Shown: positions 34,903 to 45,070, counted from the stretch's first letter. The stretch: DNA of 64,000 nucleotides from Candidatus Thiodiazotropha endoloripes (GCA_001709035.1 LVKA01000019.1:124001-188000); one strand, 5' to 3'. The notes: a model not told the origin generated them from the letters alone. Program-made: numbers and translations.

Positions 34903-35691
34903 TCACTCATCATCAAGCGGCCATGCGGCCGACGAAACCCCATAGTTTATCTTATCCAGCCTCAGTCTGTCCTTAGATTGTCTGACCAATGCTTCTGCAT
35001 AGAGAGGCTGCTTCTCGCTCAACACTTTCACCAACACCCAGAGCCCCCGACCAAGACCTGCCCCGGATGAGCCGCCGAAGCCAGCGGACAAAGGGGAGGC
35101 GGATGTCCCACGTCGAGAGTAGCCGACGCTTAGGTATGGCAGCAGGCTTCTCCTCAACTCGGCACTGACTCCCAGCACCAGGCCGATCTCATCCACCGTG
35201 GTGAAGGGGGCGTCTTTTGCCCCGTAAGACATCCCGGCTCGCGCATAGTGCTCATCTTCCGCACCATTGAGCCGATGCAGTGAATCCCTGTCCCGCCAGT
35301 CGAGGATTGCATCGACGACACGGCTTTGCCGTTCAGCATCCACATCGACCGCCTCCAGAACCGACTTCAGCTGCTCGCCGGTAGCACTGTTCAGATCGAG
35401 TCTGATCCGCTCCTTGACCAAACGGATCTCCATATCGATCCCTTCAAACTGCCACTCATAGGTAATCCCATCAGTGAGCCAGGCGGTCTCCGCATCTGGG
35501 TCGTATCCCCGTGCCGCACCATAGTGGAAGGCTGCATCGGCCAAGGCCCGCAAACGCGCCTGATCCAGTTGATGGTGAGCCAGCGTGGTCTCGGTATGCA
35601 CTGAAGATGAGACCGCTGAGACGATCACCAGCAACAGCACCAGAGCCCAAAGCACCAGCACCAGGACCAACCCCCGTTGTCTGCGCCTCAT
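34903..35691 (-). CDS. gspK: Type II secretion minor pseudopilin GspK
   Basis: 262 residues. Short leader RRRQRG then a hydrophobic helix (LVLVLVLWALVLLLVIVSAV) without the Glu at position 5, as is normal for the tip pseudopilin GspK. The mature domain contains LDLNSATGEQLKSVLEAV, a helix-hairpin-helix-like stretch, and DAILDWRDRDSLHRLNGAEDEHYARAG, which includes acidic metal-binding positions typical of GspK. Overlaps gspJ by four bases. A GSSGAG-rich linker precedes the last beta strands. Confidence 0.83.
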   Translation of the reverse strand: MRRRQRGLVLVLVLWALVLLLVIVSAVSSSVHTETTLAHHQLDQARLRALADAAFHYGAARGYDPDAETAWLTDGITYEWQFEGIDMEIRLVKERIRLDLNSATGEQLKSVLEAVDVDAERQSRVVDAILDWRDRDSLHRLNGAEDEHYARAGMSYGAKDAPFTTVDEIGLVLGVSAELRRSLLPYLSVGYSRRGTSASPLSAGFGGSSGAGLGRGLWVLVKVLSEKQPLYAEALVRQSKDRLRLDKINYGVSSAAWPLDDE

Positions 35692-36401
35692 CGCACCGCC
35701 CCCCGGATCATCACGATCAACGGTGGGTAGTTCTGTTGCTTGCTGTGCAGAACCAAACGGATCATCTGTGGCAGTTTTTCACTCTCCTGCCACTCGCTGT
35801 GCCACTCATCCGGCACCCCGCGTTGAAGCGAGCCATAGTAGGAGAGCTGCAGATCACTCAGCTCAGGCAACAGCAGATGCTCACTGTAACGGATCGGATC
35901 AACATCCTGATCTGCCGGTTGCCACACCTCGGACAAAGGAGCACGCCAGTCCCGCCCCGCCTCGGGCTCCTGCTGCATCACCTCCGGATGGTAGAGCCAG
36001 CGTTTCAACAGCAACACCTTTTGCTCAGCCTCCCCCAGCAGCTCCAGGCGAAACAGGGAGGCCCCACCCAGGCCGGCCTGGGAGGCGGTGGGAGCCACCC
36101 AGCGAATCAGCTTTTGATCACCATAAAAGAGCGGCAGCGACCCATCCTCCGTATCGAAGCGTTCATTGGACATGCCGCCGAGACTCTGTTTCAGGTAGTC
36201 GAATGCCAATCTTTGGTCAGATTGCCGGGTGGTGGCTTCCGCGGCTGAATGCCAGCTGCGTCGCCCCAGATCCAGACCGGAGAAGAGCAGCACCATGATC
36301 AGACTCATCAGCACCAGGGCGATGAGCAATTCAACCAGGGTGAAACCGCGACTGGGAAAACCCGCGGTGGGCCGTTCAGTAACGCAAGCTGGACAACACA
36401 T
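35688..36401 (-). CDS. gspJ: Type II secretion minor pseudopilin GspJ
   Basis: 237 residues from the ATG at 36399-36401, giving a 26-base overlap with gspI. The frame is open further upstream, but this start keeps the leader short. Prepilin motif SRG-FTLVELLIALVLMSL, with cleavage after the glycine and Glu at +5, then a large beta-rich domain. It joins GspI and GspK at the pseudopilus tip. Confidence for the family is good; the start is less certain. Confidence 0.82.
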   Translation of the reverse strand: MCCPACVTERPTAGFPSRGFTLVELLIALVLMSLIMVLLFSGLDLGRRSWHSAAEATTRQSDQRLAFDYLKQSLGGMSNERFDTEDGSLPLFYGDQKLIRWVAPTASQAGLGGASLFRLELLGEAEQKVLLLKRWLYHPEVMQQEPEAGRDWRAPLSEVWQPADQDVDPIRYSEHLLLPELSDLQLSYYGSLQRGVPDEWHSEWQESEKLPQMIRLVLHSKQQNYPPLIVMIRGAVR

Positions 36402-36750
36402 AGCGTCTGCCGGTTGCGGCCTCCCCCCAGGAGACCTCAGCTGTAACCAGAAAGGAGGACTCCTGGTAGACACCCGTCTCCAATGAATTCTCTTCAATCC
36501 TCAATTGCCACTCGTAACCGCTCTCGGAGACACCTTCGGTGCTGGAGACCTGCAACGGGATCGTTACTCCCGCTTGCGCGATCAGCGACTCCGCCAGGGT
36601 GGCGGCATGGGAGTGTTGTGCCGCGATCGCCAGACCGCGGCTGTTGCTGGAGAGGGCTTGCATCATCACCCCCAGGGTGACCGCCAGCAGGGTGAAGGCG
36701 ACCAGAACCTCCAGCAGTGAAAAGCCCCGCTGCTGAATATTAGTGGACAA
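36376..36750 (-). CDS. gspI: Type II secretion minor pseudopilin GspI
   Basis: 124 residues, TTG start at 36748-36750 inside the end of gspH, so the genes are coupled. Leader MSTNIQQRG then FSLLEVLVAFTLLAVTLGV (prepilin peptidase cleavage after G9, Glu +5), followed by the typical GspI segment with AATLAESLIAQAG. Small tip component that assembles with GspJ and GspK. Confidence 0.85.
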   Translation of the reverse strand: MSTNIQQRGFSLLEVLVAFTLLAVTLGVMMQALSSNSRGLAIAAQHSHAATLAESLIAQAGVTIPLQVSSTEGVSESGYEWQLRIEENSLETGVYQESSFLVTAEVSWGEAATGRRYVLSSLRY

Positions 36751-37207
36751 GAGAGACCCTACCAGTCAGCCAGTCCACATCGATACGATGGGATCGACCA
36801 CCATCGCTGAGCGTGATCCGGCCACCGCTGGAGCTGCCATCGGGGAAAAAACGTATCCCGCCCTGCTGCTCGCCATCTCCCTCATCACTGGCAGCAACCA
36901 GTTTCAGCTCGGCTCCCTGAGGAATCTCGTAGACCTTCTCTCTGGGCGTGATGGTGTAGTGCTTATGCTCCAGGTCGAGTAGAAACACGCCCTGCTCACC
37001 CTGCGACACAGACCAGCCACGTAGAAATCTGATCGCCGAGGCCATCTCCTGACTGGCGCCTTTCAGCTTCACTCCCGGCAGTACCCGATTGATCGCCGGG
37101 GGAACCAGCGCCACCAGAGTGGCAGCGATAACCAGCACGATCAGCAACTCCAGCAGGGTAAAGCCTGCCGGTTTCAGGGATGACCGGGCCAGCTCACTCC
37201 CAACCAT
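36740..37207 (-). CDS. gspH: Type II secretion minor pseudopilin GspH
   Basis: 155 residues from the ATG at 37205-37207, which has AAGGAT just upstream and overlaps the gspG stop by 14 bases; the longer frame up to 37285 would overlap gspG heavily. Prepilin motif KPAG-FTLLELLIVLVIAATLV, then a beta domain with ASAIRFLRGWSVSQG and FFPDGSSSGGRITL. It would be processed by a prepilin peptidase encoded elsewhere and joins the major pseudopilin to the tip complex. Confidence 0.84.
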   Translation of the reverse strand: MVGSELARSSLKPAGFTLLELLIVLVIAATLVALVPPAINRVLPGVKLKGASQEMASAIRFLRGWSVSQGEQGVFLLDLEHKHYTITPREKVYEIPQGAELKLVAASDEGDGEQQGGIRFFPDGSSSGGRITLSDGGRSHRIDVDWLTGRVSLVH

Positions 37208-37628
37208 TGATATCCTTGGCTTCTCCTTCTCCCCCTTCAACCCCATCCGCGCCGAGGGAGTAGAGGTCATAGTCACCGTGCTCACCGGGATAGCGATAGA
37301 TGTAGGCAGTACCCCAGGGATCTTTCGGCAGTTTGGTTTTCTTCAGGTAAGGGCCGTTCCAGTTATCCAGACCGTCCACACGCTGCACCAGCGCTTCCAG
37401 CCCCTGCTCACCGCGGGGATAGTTGCCCGTGTCGAGACGATAGATATCGAGGGCCGCCGAAAGCTCTTCGATCTGAATCCGGGCAGTTTTACTCTTCGAC
37501 TCACCGAGCGCACTCATTACCCTGGGCCCAACCAGACCGGCCAGCATGGCAAGAATCGCCATCACCACCAGCAGTTCGATCAGGGTAAAGCCTCTTACGC
37601 AAGCGCGTTGATTCTTATCATTCATCAT
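37194..37628 (-). CDS. gspG: Type II secretion major pseudopilin GspG
   Basis: 144 residues. Leader ends in CVRG and is followed by FTLIELLVVMAILAMLAGLVGP. The C-terminal calcium-binding loop region reads PWGTAYIYRYPGEHGDYDLYSLGADG, and NYPRGEQGLEALVQ is a GspG hallmark. It is the main subunit of the pseudopilus that pushes folded proteins through the secretin. The gene is separated from gspF by a 113-bp gap holding a repeat copy, so part of the operon may have an internal promoter. Confidence 0.93.
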   Translation of the reverse strand: MMNDKNQRACVRGFTLIELLVVMAILAMLAGLVGPRVMSALGESKSKTARIQIEELSAALDIYRLDTGNYPRGEQGLEALVQRVDGLDNWNGPYLKKTKLPKDPWGTAYIYRYPGEHGDYDLYSLGADGVEGGEGEAKDINGWE

Positions 37629-37640
37629 TCAGTTTCTCTT

Positions 37641-37654
37641 GGGGCCTGTTAACA
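37641..37654 (+). repeat. Partial copy of the AGGGCCTGTTAACAC element
   Basis: GGGGCCTGTTAACA matches the core except for the first base. Located in the only long gap of the T2SS operon, between gspG and gspF. Confidence 0.5.
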
Positions 37655-37741
37655 TTTTTGGGCAGAGGGGTTGAGTTGCTCTGAACCCCCCACGTTAATC
37701 ACTATCCACGGGTAGTACAACCATTTGCCGCATCAGATCGA

Positions 37742-38956
37742 TCAGAAGGCCAGATCGTTGACGCTCAGCATCGCCAGCAGGATGGAGATGATAATACCCG
37801 CGACAATCAATCCCAGGCCGACAATCAGCACAGGTTCGACCAGAGTCAGCAAACGCTGCACGGTCTCGCGCACCTCGCGATCATAGACATCCGCCACATC
37901 GGCCAGCATGGCATCGATTTCACCGGACTCCTCACCAACCTGGAGCATTCTTATCGCCAACTCCGGCAGCAGCTTCTGCTCGATCAGCGGCGCCGAAAGT
38001 CCCTTACCCTGCTTCAGCTGCTGCGCCGCCTGATCGATACCTCGGGCAATATAGCTGTTGTTCAGCACCTCCTGGGAGAGCTTAACCGCATTCAGCAGGG
38101 TCAGACCATTGTTCAGCAGGGAGGCCAGAGTCCGGGAGAGACGCGCGGTCTCCACCTTCAGCAGCAGATCGCCAAACAGGGGCAGGCCGAGCAGCCAGTG
38201 ATCCAGACGGTATTGGTTATCCCCCTTCTCCAGCCAGATGCGGAACAGGGCGATGCCGAGGAAAACCATGGCCAACAGCAGCCACCAGTAGTTGGTCAAA
38301 AACTCTCCTGCAGCTAATATGATTTGAGTGGCCACCGGGAGTTCCCGCCCCATGTCCTCGAACATCTGACTGAACTGGGGAACCACAAACACCAGCAGCA
38401 CCATGATGGAGACGGCCGCCACCAGCAGCAGTATGGTCGGGTAGATCAGCGCCGAGCGGACACTTTCACGCAGTGCCTGAGAGCGCTCCATATAGTCGGT
38501 GATGCGTTCCAGGGCCTCCCCCAGCATGCCGCCGGCCTCGCCGGCTTTGATCATACTGACAAACAGCCGGGGAAAGATATCGCGCTGTTTTTCCAACGCC
38601 CGGGAGAAGGTGGCGCCACCTTTGATCGAATCGTTCAGCTCGTCGATCATATTGGCCATGTTCTCGTCACTGTTCAAGCGGGCCATCAGGGAGAGCGCCC
38701 CCTCCAGTGGCATACCCGCCTTGAGCAGGGTTGCCAGCTCTTTGGCAAAGGCGAGAATCTGTTTTCGGCCGACCTTCTTCTCCCGGCCGCTGCGGTAACC
38801 AAGCAATCCACGCAAACCGGTGACACGCTTCACCTCTATCGGTATCAGCTGATCACGCTGCAGCTCGATGATCACCCGGCGGCTGTCTTCAGCCTCCATC
38901 TCCCCTTGCAGGGTTTCTCCCAGCGAATTACTCGCCCGATAGCTGAACAGCGCCAT
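37742..38956 (-). CDS. gspF: Type II secretion inner-membrane platform protein GspF
   Basis: 404 residues with two repeated T2SSF domains (about 70-190 and 270-395), each cytoplasmic and linked by transmembrane helices. Diagnostic stretches are FAKELATLLKAGMPLEGAL, AGEAGGMLGEALERI, LARTLASLLNNGLTLLNAV-like and VGEESGEIDAMLADVADVYDREV, with a final hydrophobic helix. It binds GspE and assembles the pseudopilus. Overlaps the gspE stop by one base. Confidence 0.95.
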   Translation of the reverse strand: MALFSYRASNSLGETLQGEMEAEDSRRVIIELQRDQLIPIEVKRVTGLRGLLGYRSGREKKVGRKQILAFAKELATLLKAGMPLEGALSLMARLNSDENMANMIDELNDSIKGGATFSRALEKQRDIFPRLFVSMIKAGEAGGMLGEALERITDYMERSQALRESVRSALIYPTILLLVAAVSIMVLLVFVVPQFSQMFEDMGRELPVATQIILAAGEFLTNYWWLLLAMVFLGIALFRIWLEKGDNQYRLDHWLLGLPLFGDLLLKVETARLSRTLASLLNNGLTLLNAVKLSQEVLNNSYIARGIDQAAQQLKQGKGLSAPLIEQKLLPELAIRMLQVGEESGEIDAMLADVADVYDREVRETVQRLLTLVEPVLIVGLGLIVAGIIISILLAMLSVNDLAF

Positions 38957-40683
38957 TACTCATCCTCTTCGCTGACCCGCATCAACTCTTCATAGGAGGT
39001 CAGCCCCTGCAGCACCTTGGCCAGACCGTCACGATACATGGTATCCATCCCCTCCTTGATCCCCTGCTGCTGAATGGTGGATGCGATCGCCCGTTGAGTC
39101 ACCAGGTGCCGCACCTGCTCACTGATCAACAGCACCTCGGCAATATTAATCCGACCGCTGTAACCGGTCTGCGCACAGCTTTCACAACCTGTCGGCTGAT
39201 AGAGAGTGACCGGCTGCCCCTGATTGACCAGTCCGGCCTGGACAAATCGTTGAGCCAGGGTCTGATCGGCCGGATAGGATTTTTTACATCGGTCACAGAG
39301 TCGCCGGGCAAGGCGCTGTGCGACGATGGCATTCACCGTCGAGGCCAGCAGGTAGGGCTCGACCCCCATGTCCAACAACCGGCTGACGGTTCCAGCCGCG
39401 TCATTGGTATGCAGGGTGGAAAGCACCAAATGCCCGGTCAGCGCGGCTTGAACTGCAATGCGCACCGTCTCCGCATCACGCATCTCACCCACCATGATGA
39501 TGTCCGGATCCTGCCGCACGATAGCCCGCAGGGCATTGGCAAAGTCCATCCCCACCTGTGGTTTGACCTGAATCTGATTGACCCCCTCCAGCTTGTACTC
39601 CACCGGATCCTCTACGGTGATGATCTTCACCCCGGGGCGGTTGAGCTGACTGAGGGCGGTATACAGGGTAGTGCTCTTGCCGCTGCCGGTGGGGCCGGTA
39701 ACCAGAATGATGCCATTCGGTTGCTGCAGGGATTGCTGCAGCCTGGTCAATGAGGTGTTTCCAAAACCGAGCCGGTCGAACTCGAAACTGATACTCTTTT
39801 TGTTGAGTAGCCGGATCACAAGACTCTCGCCGTAAAGGGTGGGTACGGTTGAAACACGCAACTCCAGCTCATTGCCCTGGATCTTTACCGAAATTCGCCC
39901 ATCCTGAGGCACCCGCTGTTCGGCGATGTTGAGCTTGGCCATGATCTTGATGCGGGAGATGATCGCCGCCGTGGAGTGGGCCGGCGGGGATTCGGCCTCG
40001 GAGAGAATGCCATCGATCCGATAGCGCACCATCAGGGTCTCCTCGAACGGCTCGATATGGATATCCGAGGCATCCGCCTCCACCGCCCGTTGCAGGATAT
40101 GGTTCACCAGGCGGATGATCGGCGCCTCACTGGCCAGATCCTTCAAATGCTCGATGCTCTCTTCCGACTCCTGCTCATCGTCCAGGTCATCGACGATCTC
40201 GCCCATCGCGCTACGCCCGGCCCCATAGGCCCGCTCCAGGGCCGACTCGATCTCCGACAAGCGCCCCACTTTCAGCGTGACCGGACACTCGATAATCAGC
40301 TGCAGACCTTGACTGATGTAGCTCTGTCCGGGATCAGCCACTGCCACCACCATCCGCTCCGCCTCCACGGCGAGGGGTATGGCTTTGGCCTCTTTGAGAA
40401 AGCGAAAAGTGATCGCCTGGGTATGAACCGGCTCTTCGGGGTATTCAGCGGCATCCATGACGGCCGGCAGCTCATAGAGCTCTGTCAGCACCTGCACCAG
40501 GTCGCTCTCAGAGATCAATCCCAGATGGACCAGTGTCTCAGCTTCACTCTCACCGGTCTCCCGGGAAAAATTTTCGGCTCGGCCATGGTCCTGCGGAGTG
40601 AGGCGACCGGTCCCCCTGAGGTAGCTTAAAACGCCGGTTTCACCCGGTTGAAACGCTTGATCGATTGTGGGTAGTGACGACAT
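38956..40683 (-). CDS. gspE: Type II secretion ATPase GspE
   Basis: 575 residues. N-terminal MshEN/T2SSE_N domain, then a RecA-like motor with Walker A GPTGSGKST at 330-338, Walker B-type segment IIMVGEMRDAETV and the His-box LSTLHTNDA. A tetracysteine module (CDRCKKSYP and CESCAQTGYSGR) is typical of GspE. Cytoplasmic hexamer that powers pseudopilus assembly. It is the first gene of the minus-strand T2SS operon and starts opposite the 4,6-dehydratase gene. Confidence 0.96.
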   Translation of the reverse strand: MSSLPTIDQAFQPGETGVLSYLRGTGRLTPQDHGRAENFSRETGESEAETLVHLGLISESDLVQVLTELYELPAVMDAAEYPEEPVHTQAITFRFLKEAKAIPLAVEAERMVVAVADPGQSYISQGLQLIIECPVTLKVGRLSEIESALERAYGAGRSAMGEIVDDLDDEQESEESIEHLKDLASEAPIIRLVNHILQRAVEADASDIHIEPFEETLMVRYRIDGILSEAESPPAHSTAAIISRIKIMAKLNIAEQRVPQDGRISVKIQGNELELRVSTVPTLYGESLVIRLLNKKSISFEFDRLGFGNTSLTRLQQSLQQPNGIILVTGPTGSGKSTTLYTALSQLNRPGVKIITVEDPVEYKLEGVNQIQVKPQVGMDFANALRAIVRQDPDIIMVGEMRDAETVRIAVQAALTGHLVLSTLHTNDAAGTVSRLLDMGVEPYLLASTVNAIVAQRLARRLCDRCKKSYPADQTLAQRFVQAGLVNQGQPVTLYQPTGCESCAQTGYSGRINIAEVLLISEQVRHLVTQRAIASTIQQQGIKEGMDTMYRDGLAKVLQGLTSYEELMRVSEEDE

Positions 40684-41174
40684 TGACTCTATGAGACCGA
40701 ATCAAACTTGAAAAATTCTCTGTTACTCACCAATAGTCACCGCTATTCTGATTTGAGCTCCACCCGGTGATCGATACTCTACCACGGCCCGGAACAATCG
40801 ATTTATAAAAGCAGACTTCCGGTGTTTATCGGTATTGACTGAGATCCAATCCAGGGCCTGTACACACCTTGCTTAGCAATGCGGTTGGCGCATTCTAAAG
40901 AAACCGTAACAGGAATAATAGCCAAAGCGAATCAAACACCTGGGGAGGCTTCAAACGGCCGACAGCGAATCCGCCTGTTACCCGCCACAATTGGCTCTGT
41001 CGTTGCCGACTGAAATGCTGAAACAAGCACTTTACCCCGCCAATTCAACCAGTTACACACCTTCCAGCCTGATCAGGCAGGCACTTGCAAAGGAAGTAAT
41101 CGCCAAATCTGCCAACTTCCTTCAATCACCAACCTCAGCACGGCCGGCAGAATGGGTTAGAATGCCCGGCGAAC
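40684..41174. other. Divergent intergenic region upstream of gspE
   Basis: About 490 bp between gspE (minus) and the palindrome before the 4,6-dehydratase gene (plus). It should contain the T2SS promoter, but no clear -35/-10 pair was recognised. One partial repeat copy lies at 40853. A small plus-strand open frame (40991-41263) runs into the palindrome and is not convincing. Confidence 0.4.
40853..40867 (+). repeat. Partial copy of the AGGGCCTGTTAACAC element
   Basis: AGGGCCTGTACACAC matches the core at 13 of 15 positions. Lies about 320 bases before the palindromic copy, same orientation as its left arm. Confidence 0.5.
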
Positions 41175-41272
41175 TAGGGCCTGTTAACACGAATCCAATA
41201 CGCCCTGTTGTGCCTTGCTGGGTACAAATACAGACCCAGCAGGGCGTATTGGATTCGTGTTAACAGGCCCTA
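41175..41272. repeat. 98-bp palindrome made of two inverted repeat elements
   Basis: Two perfect 33-base arms, 41175-41207 and 41240-41272, in inverted orientation. The left arm starts TAGGGCCTGTTAACACGAAT. The 32-base centre contains a second, smaller pairing (GCTGGGT with ACCCAGC). RNA from either strand would form a very stable hairpin. It ends 38 bases before the start of the 4,6-dehydratase gene. Single arms of the same sequence occur elsewhere in the window, so this looks like two copies of a small mobile or REP-type element inserted head to head. No transposase gene is nearby. Confidence 0.85.
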
Positions 41273-41310
41273 AACCAGCAATTTGTGCAGAGGGCCCCAG
41301 GAGTGGTTGC

Positions 41311-43218
41311 ATGAGCCGACAGATCTTACCGCGTCATTTACGATCCCAGGGGGTTGCCCTGGCCCATGACGTGCTGATGGTGCCAATCGCCTGGTTTCTG
41401 GCCTTCTGGTTCCGCTACAACCTGGAGGTTGTGCCTGTCTCTTTCTATCAGGATGCGCTGCAGGCTCTGCTCTACATTCTGCCGGTTCAACTGGCGGCGT
41501 TTCTGCTGTTCGGTCTCTACCGGGGCATCTGGCGATTTGCCTCCCTCCCCGACATCATGCGGATCCTGAAAGCGGTACTGGTCGGCACCGTGGTCGGGGT
41601 AGCGTTACTGTTCGTCTTTACCCGGGCCGGCGGGGTACCCCGTTCGGTCCCGGTGATCCATGCCATTCTGCTGGTGATGCTGCTGAGCGGACCACGCTTG
41701 ATCTATCGTCTACTCAAGGACAGACACCTGGATCTGGCGCCGGGCAAACGGGTTCTGATCGTTGGCTCAGGCAAAGCCGGTGAGATGCTGGCCAGAGACA
41801 TCCTGCGCAACCGGCGTGGCGACTTCAGGCCGGTGGCCTTCGTGGATGACAAGCAGCGTCGCCAGGGACGGGAGATTCACGGCCTGCCGGTGGCCGGCAC
41901 CAGCGAGGATATCCCGGCACTCTGTGAAGAGCTGAGTATCGACATCATCATGCTGGCGATCCCTTCCGCCTCATCCTCGCAGATGCGACGGGTGGTCGAG
42001 TTTTGTGAATCCTCCGGCGTGCCTTTCCGCTCTGTACCCCAGCTCAATGACCTGATGTCGGGGAATGTTCAGATCAACCATCTGAGGCAGGTCTCGATCG
42101 AGGATCTGCTGGGCCGTAACCCGGTCTCCCTCGCCTGGCAGGCGATCGATGCCACGCTGGCCGGTAAGGTGATCCTGGTCACCGGCGCCGGTGGTTCGAT
42201 CGGTTCAGAGCTCTGCAGACAACTTGCCAAGCTCAATCCCGCCAAGCTGGTACTGTTGGAAAACAGTGAATTCAACCTCTACTCCATCGAGATGGAGCTG
42301 TTGAACAGCTATCCGGAGCTGAGTCTGGACTGTCATCTCGGCGACATCACCGATCAGGTCTATGTGGAGAACCTGTTCAGTGAATATCGGCCTGAAGTGG
42401 TGTTTCACGCAGCGGCCTACAAACATGTGCCGATGCTGGAAAACCGGATTCGACAGGCGGTGCGCAACAATGTGCTCGGTACCCGGGTGGTGGCGGAAAT
42501 GGCAAACCGATACGCGACCGGCGTGTTTGTCCTGGTCTCCACCGACAAAGCGGTCAATCCGGCCAATGTGATGGGCGCCAGCAAGCGCGGTGCGGAGATC
42601 TTTTGCCAGAACCTCAATGCCCATTCCGATACCCACTTCATTACGGTCCGTTTCGGCAACGTACTGGGATCCGCCGGCAGCGTGATTCCGCTATTTCGCA
42701 AGCAGATTGAAGAGGGCGGCCCGGTGACCGTCACCGATCCCAGAATGGAGCGCTATTTCATGACCATCCCAGAGGCCTGCCAGCTGATCATGCAGACCGT
42801 GGTGATGGGAGAAGGCGGCGAGATCTTTGTTCTCGACATGGGAGAGCCGATCAAAATCAGCTACCTGGCCGAGCAGATGATCCACCTCTCCGGGCGTACC
42901 CTGGGAGAGGATATTCAAATTGAGTATATTGGCCTGCGACCTGGTGAAAAGCTCTATGAGGAGCTGTTTCACGAGAAGGAAGAGCTGGCAAAGACCAGCC
43001 ACGAAAAGGTCCTGCTGGCCCACCACCGTCAAGTCGACTGGCAGTGGCTGAACGGTGTCATGCAACAGATGAGCGCCGCCACCGAAGAGCTCGACAGTCA
43101 GCAGTTGCGGGCATTACTGGGTCAGCTGGTTCCGGAGCACGAAATTCAGACTGCGCAGGAAACGTCGAATAAGGCCAGCGCCAGACGCTTACCAGCCGAA
43201 CATCCATCTAACGTTTGA
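41311..43218 (+). CDS. UDP-sugar 4,6-dehydratase of the WbpM/CapD/PglF group
   Basis: 635 residues from the ATG at 41311, chosen because AGGAG lies seven bases upstream; the frame opens earlier inside the palindrome. The N-terminus has four transmembrane helices, a first Rossmann domain ([12 protein letters not shown]) and then the catalytic SDR domain with [10 protein letters not shown] at 291-300. The active-site segment is [16 protein letters not shown] (410-425), where Met421 replaces the usual catalytic Tyr next to Lys425, as in WbpM relatives. It makes a UDP-4-keto-6-deoxy sugar from UDP-GlcNAc, the first step toward QuiNAc, FucNAc or bacillosamine, and so likely serves the glycan region. 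Confidence 0.88.
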   Translation: MSRQILPRHLRSQGVALAHDVLMVPIAWFLAFWFRYNLEVVPVSFYQDALQALLYILPVQLAAFLLFGLYRGIWRFASLPDIMRILKAVLVGTVVGVALLFVFTRAGGVPRSVPVIHAILLVMLLSGPRLIYRLLKDRHLDLAPGKRVLIVGSGKAGEMLARDILRNRRGDFRPVAFVDDKQRRQGREIHGLPVAGTSEDIPALCEELSIDIIMLAIPSASSSQMRRVVEFCESSGVPFRSVPQLNDLMSGNVQINHLRQVSIEDLLGRNPVSLAWQAIDATLAGKVILVTGAGGSIGSELCRQLAKLNPAKLVLLENSEFNLYSIEMELLNSYPELSLDCHLGDITDQVYVENLFSEYRPEVVFHAAAYKHVPMLENRIRQAVRNNVLGTRVVAEMANRYATGVFVLVSTDKAVNPANVMGASKRGAEIFCQNLNAHSDTHFITVRFGNVLGSAGSVIPLFRKQIEEGGPVTVTDPRMERYFMTIPEACQLIMQTVVMGEGGEIFVLDMGEPIKISYLAEQMIHLSGRTLGEDIQIEYIGLRPGEKLYEELFHEKEELAKTSHEKVLLAHHRQVDWQWLNGVMQQMSAATEELDSQQLRALLGQLVPEHEIQTAQETSNKASARRLPAEHPSNV

Positions 43219-44776
43219 ACTGCATCACCAGATTATCGAGACGCTCAATCGCCTCCGCCATCTCTTCCGTGGCCTGCACACTGCGATGCGCACCCTCAGA
43301 GGTGCTGTCCGCCACCTGATTGATATTGACGATATTCTGATTGATCTCTTCTGCCACCGAACTCTGCTCCTCTGAAGCGGTGGCGATATGGTGATTCATA
43401 TCGGTAATGCTATCGATCACACCGGAGATGCTCTGCAGCGCATCACCCGCCTTGGCCGCCAGCGTGACGCAGGAGTCAGCCTGCGAACGACTCTGCTCCA
43501 TCACCCCGACAGCCTGACTGCTGCCGGACTGCAGGCTCTCGATCATCTCCTCGATCTCCTTGGCTGACTGGGTGGTTCTGCTGGCCAAATTGCGCACCTC
43601 ATCGGCGACGACAGCGAAACCCCGCCCGTTCTCTCCCGCCCGGGCAGCCTCGATCGCGGCATTCAGCGCCAGCAGATTGGTCTGCTCCGCAATATCTTTG
43701 ATCACTTCAAGCACATGTACGATATCCGCACTCTGTTTGGAGAGCTGATCGATCACACCCGCCGCCTGCTGAACATCCCCGGAGAGCGCATTGATCGAAT
43801 CCACCGTCTGCTGCACGACATCCTGCCCTGATACGGTCTTCGTCTGGCCTGAGCGAGTGGCTTCTGCAGCGAGCACGGTATTGCGCGCAATCTCCTGTAC
43901 GGTTGCGACCATCTGGGTCATGGCGGTGGCCACCATGGAGAGTTCCTGTTGCTGCTGCTCGACGCCCTGATTGGCCTGCACCGAGGTACCGTAGTTCACC
44001 TGGGCCAGGTCCGACAGTTTGGAAGTGGTGTCCGATAGGCGACCGACAATCGCATTGATCTGTGATGACTGCATTTTCAGCGCCAGCTGAATCTGACCGA
44101 ATTCATCATCCCGGCCGGTATAGATCTGGCGCATGGCCGGCTGGTCATAGACCTCGGCTGCCAGGCTCGTCAGTTTCTGCAGGGGACTTAAAAGTAGCGA
44201 GTTCACCCCGATCATCAACAGCCCGGTGACGGCAAAACCGAGCAAGCCGAGCGTTTCCGAATTGGCCGAAAGGCCAAGCAACAGGGCAGGCAGCAGCGCC
44301 AGCAGATTGCCCAGAATCAATTTCTGACGCACCCCAATACGTGCCAACAGGCTGGTCTTGAACCCCTTACCCTGCTGCAGTCGCTGATAGATCCGCTCGG
44401 CCCGCTCGATCCACTCACGCTTCGGCTTATATCTGACCGATTGATACTCGAAGGTCTCACCGCCTTTCAGAATCGGCATCACAAAGGCATCCACCCAGTA
44501 ATGATCCCCATTCTTACAGCGGTTTTTAACGATTCCCATCCAGGGGTTGCCCTGTTTAACCGTATCCCAAAGGCTCTCAAAGGCCACAGGAGGCATATCG
44601 GGGTGACGCACGACATTATGATTGTGACCACACAGCTCACCATTATCGAAGCCGCTGATCTCTATAAAATCCTGATTGACGTAGGTGATGGCGCCTTTCA
44701 GGTCGGTGGTCGAGAGAATGTTTTGATGTTGCTGAACTTCCTTTTCCCGGTTGGTCACAGGGTGGTTGATCTTCAT
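43208..44776 (-). CDS. Aer-like methyl-accepting chemotaxis protein with N-terminal PAS
   Basis: 522 residues from the ATG at 44774-44776 ([14 protein letters not shown], the usual Aer-family beginning); a longer frame exists upstream. The PAS domain at about 15-130 has [19 protein letters not shown] and [13 protein letters not shown], hallmark Aer/CetB features linked to FAD binding. Two membrane segments lie near residues 155-205, then a HAMP-like stretch. The signalling domain has [20 protein letters not shown] and [15 protein letters not shown], which bind CheW/CheA. It is likely an energy or redox taxis receptor. Convergent with the dehydratase gene, overlapping its end by 11 bases. Confidence 0.87.
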   Translation of the reverse strand: MKINHPVTNREKEVQQHQNILSTTDLKGAITYVNQDFIEISGFDNGELCGHNHNVVRHPDMPPVAFESLWDTVKQGNPWMGIVKNRCKNGDHYWVDAFVMPILKGGETFEYQSVRYKPKREWIERAERIYQRLQQGKGFKTSLLARIGVRQKLILGNLLALLPALLLGLSANSETLGLLGFAVTGLLMIGVNSLLLSPLQKLTSLAAEVYDQPAMRQIYTGRDDEFGQIQLALKMQSSQINAIVGRLSDTTSKLSDLAQVNYGTSVQANQGVEQQQQELSMVATAMTQMVATVQEIARNTVLAAEATRSGQTKTVSGQDVVQQTVDSINALSGDVQQAAGVIDQLSKQSADIVHVLEVIKDIAEQTNLLALNAAIEAARAGENGRGFAVVADEVRNLASRTTQSAKEIEEMIESLQSGSSQAVGVMEQSRSQADSCVTLAAKAGDALQSISGVIDSITDMNHHIATASEEQSSVAEEINQNIVNINQVADSTSEGAHRSVQATEEMAEAIERLDNLVMQFKR

Positions 44777-45070
44777 TACGTTGAGGCCCTCAAAATCTCT
44801 GCGAAGTTGGGTTATTGGGACGGGATTTTCACTTAACAATAAAGGCTTTAATGCTCACTACATCGACTGAATTCATAATTTCTGAATCAGAATAAACCAA
44901 AGACAGAAAATAGACACGCTTAAATATACCAGCCATATCGAATAGAGATATGAAACAAAAAGTAATACTTATTATTTGATTACAAGCTGTACAATCAGCT
45001 GTAAAGAAATAGCCCCCTCTGTCGATCAACAGTAGAGACAACCAGGGAATCTGATGGAGGCAGGGTGGTT

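Noticed and set aside
40991-41263. 90-codon plus-strand frame in the gspE upstream region
   Set aside because: It runs into the palindrome, has no good ribosome site and no similarity to a known family.
41215-41310. Upstream extension of the 4,6-dehydratase frame
   Set aside because: The extra 32 codons lie in the palindrome arm; the ATG at 41311 has AGGAG at a good distance and fits the family length.
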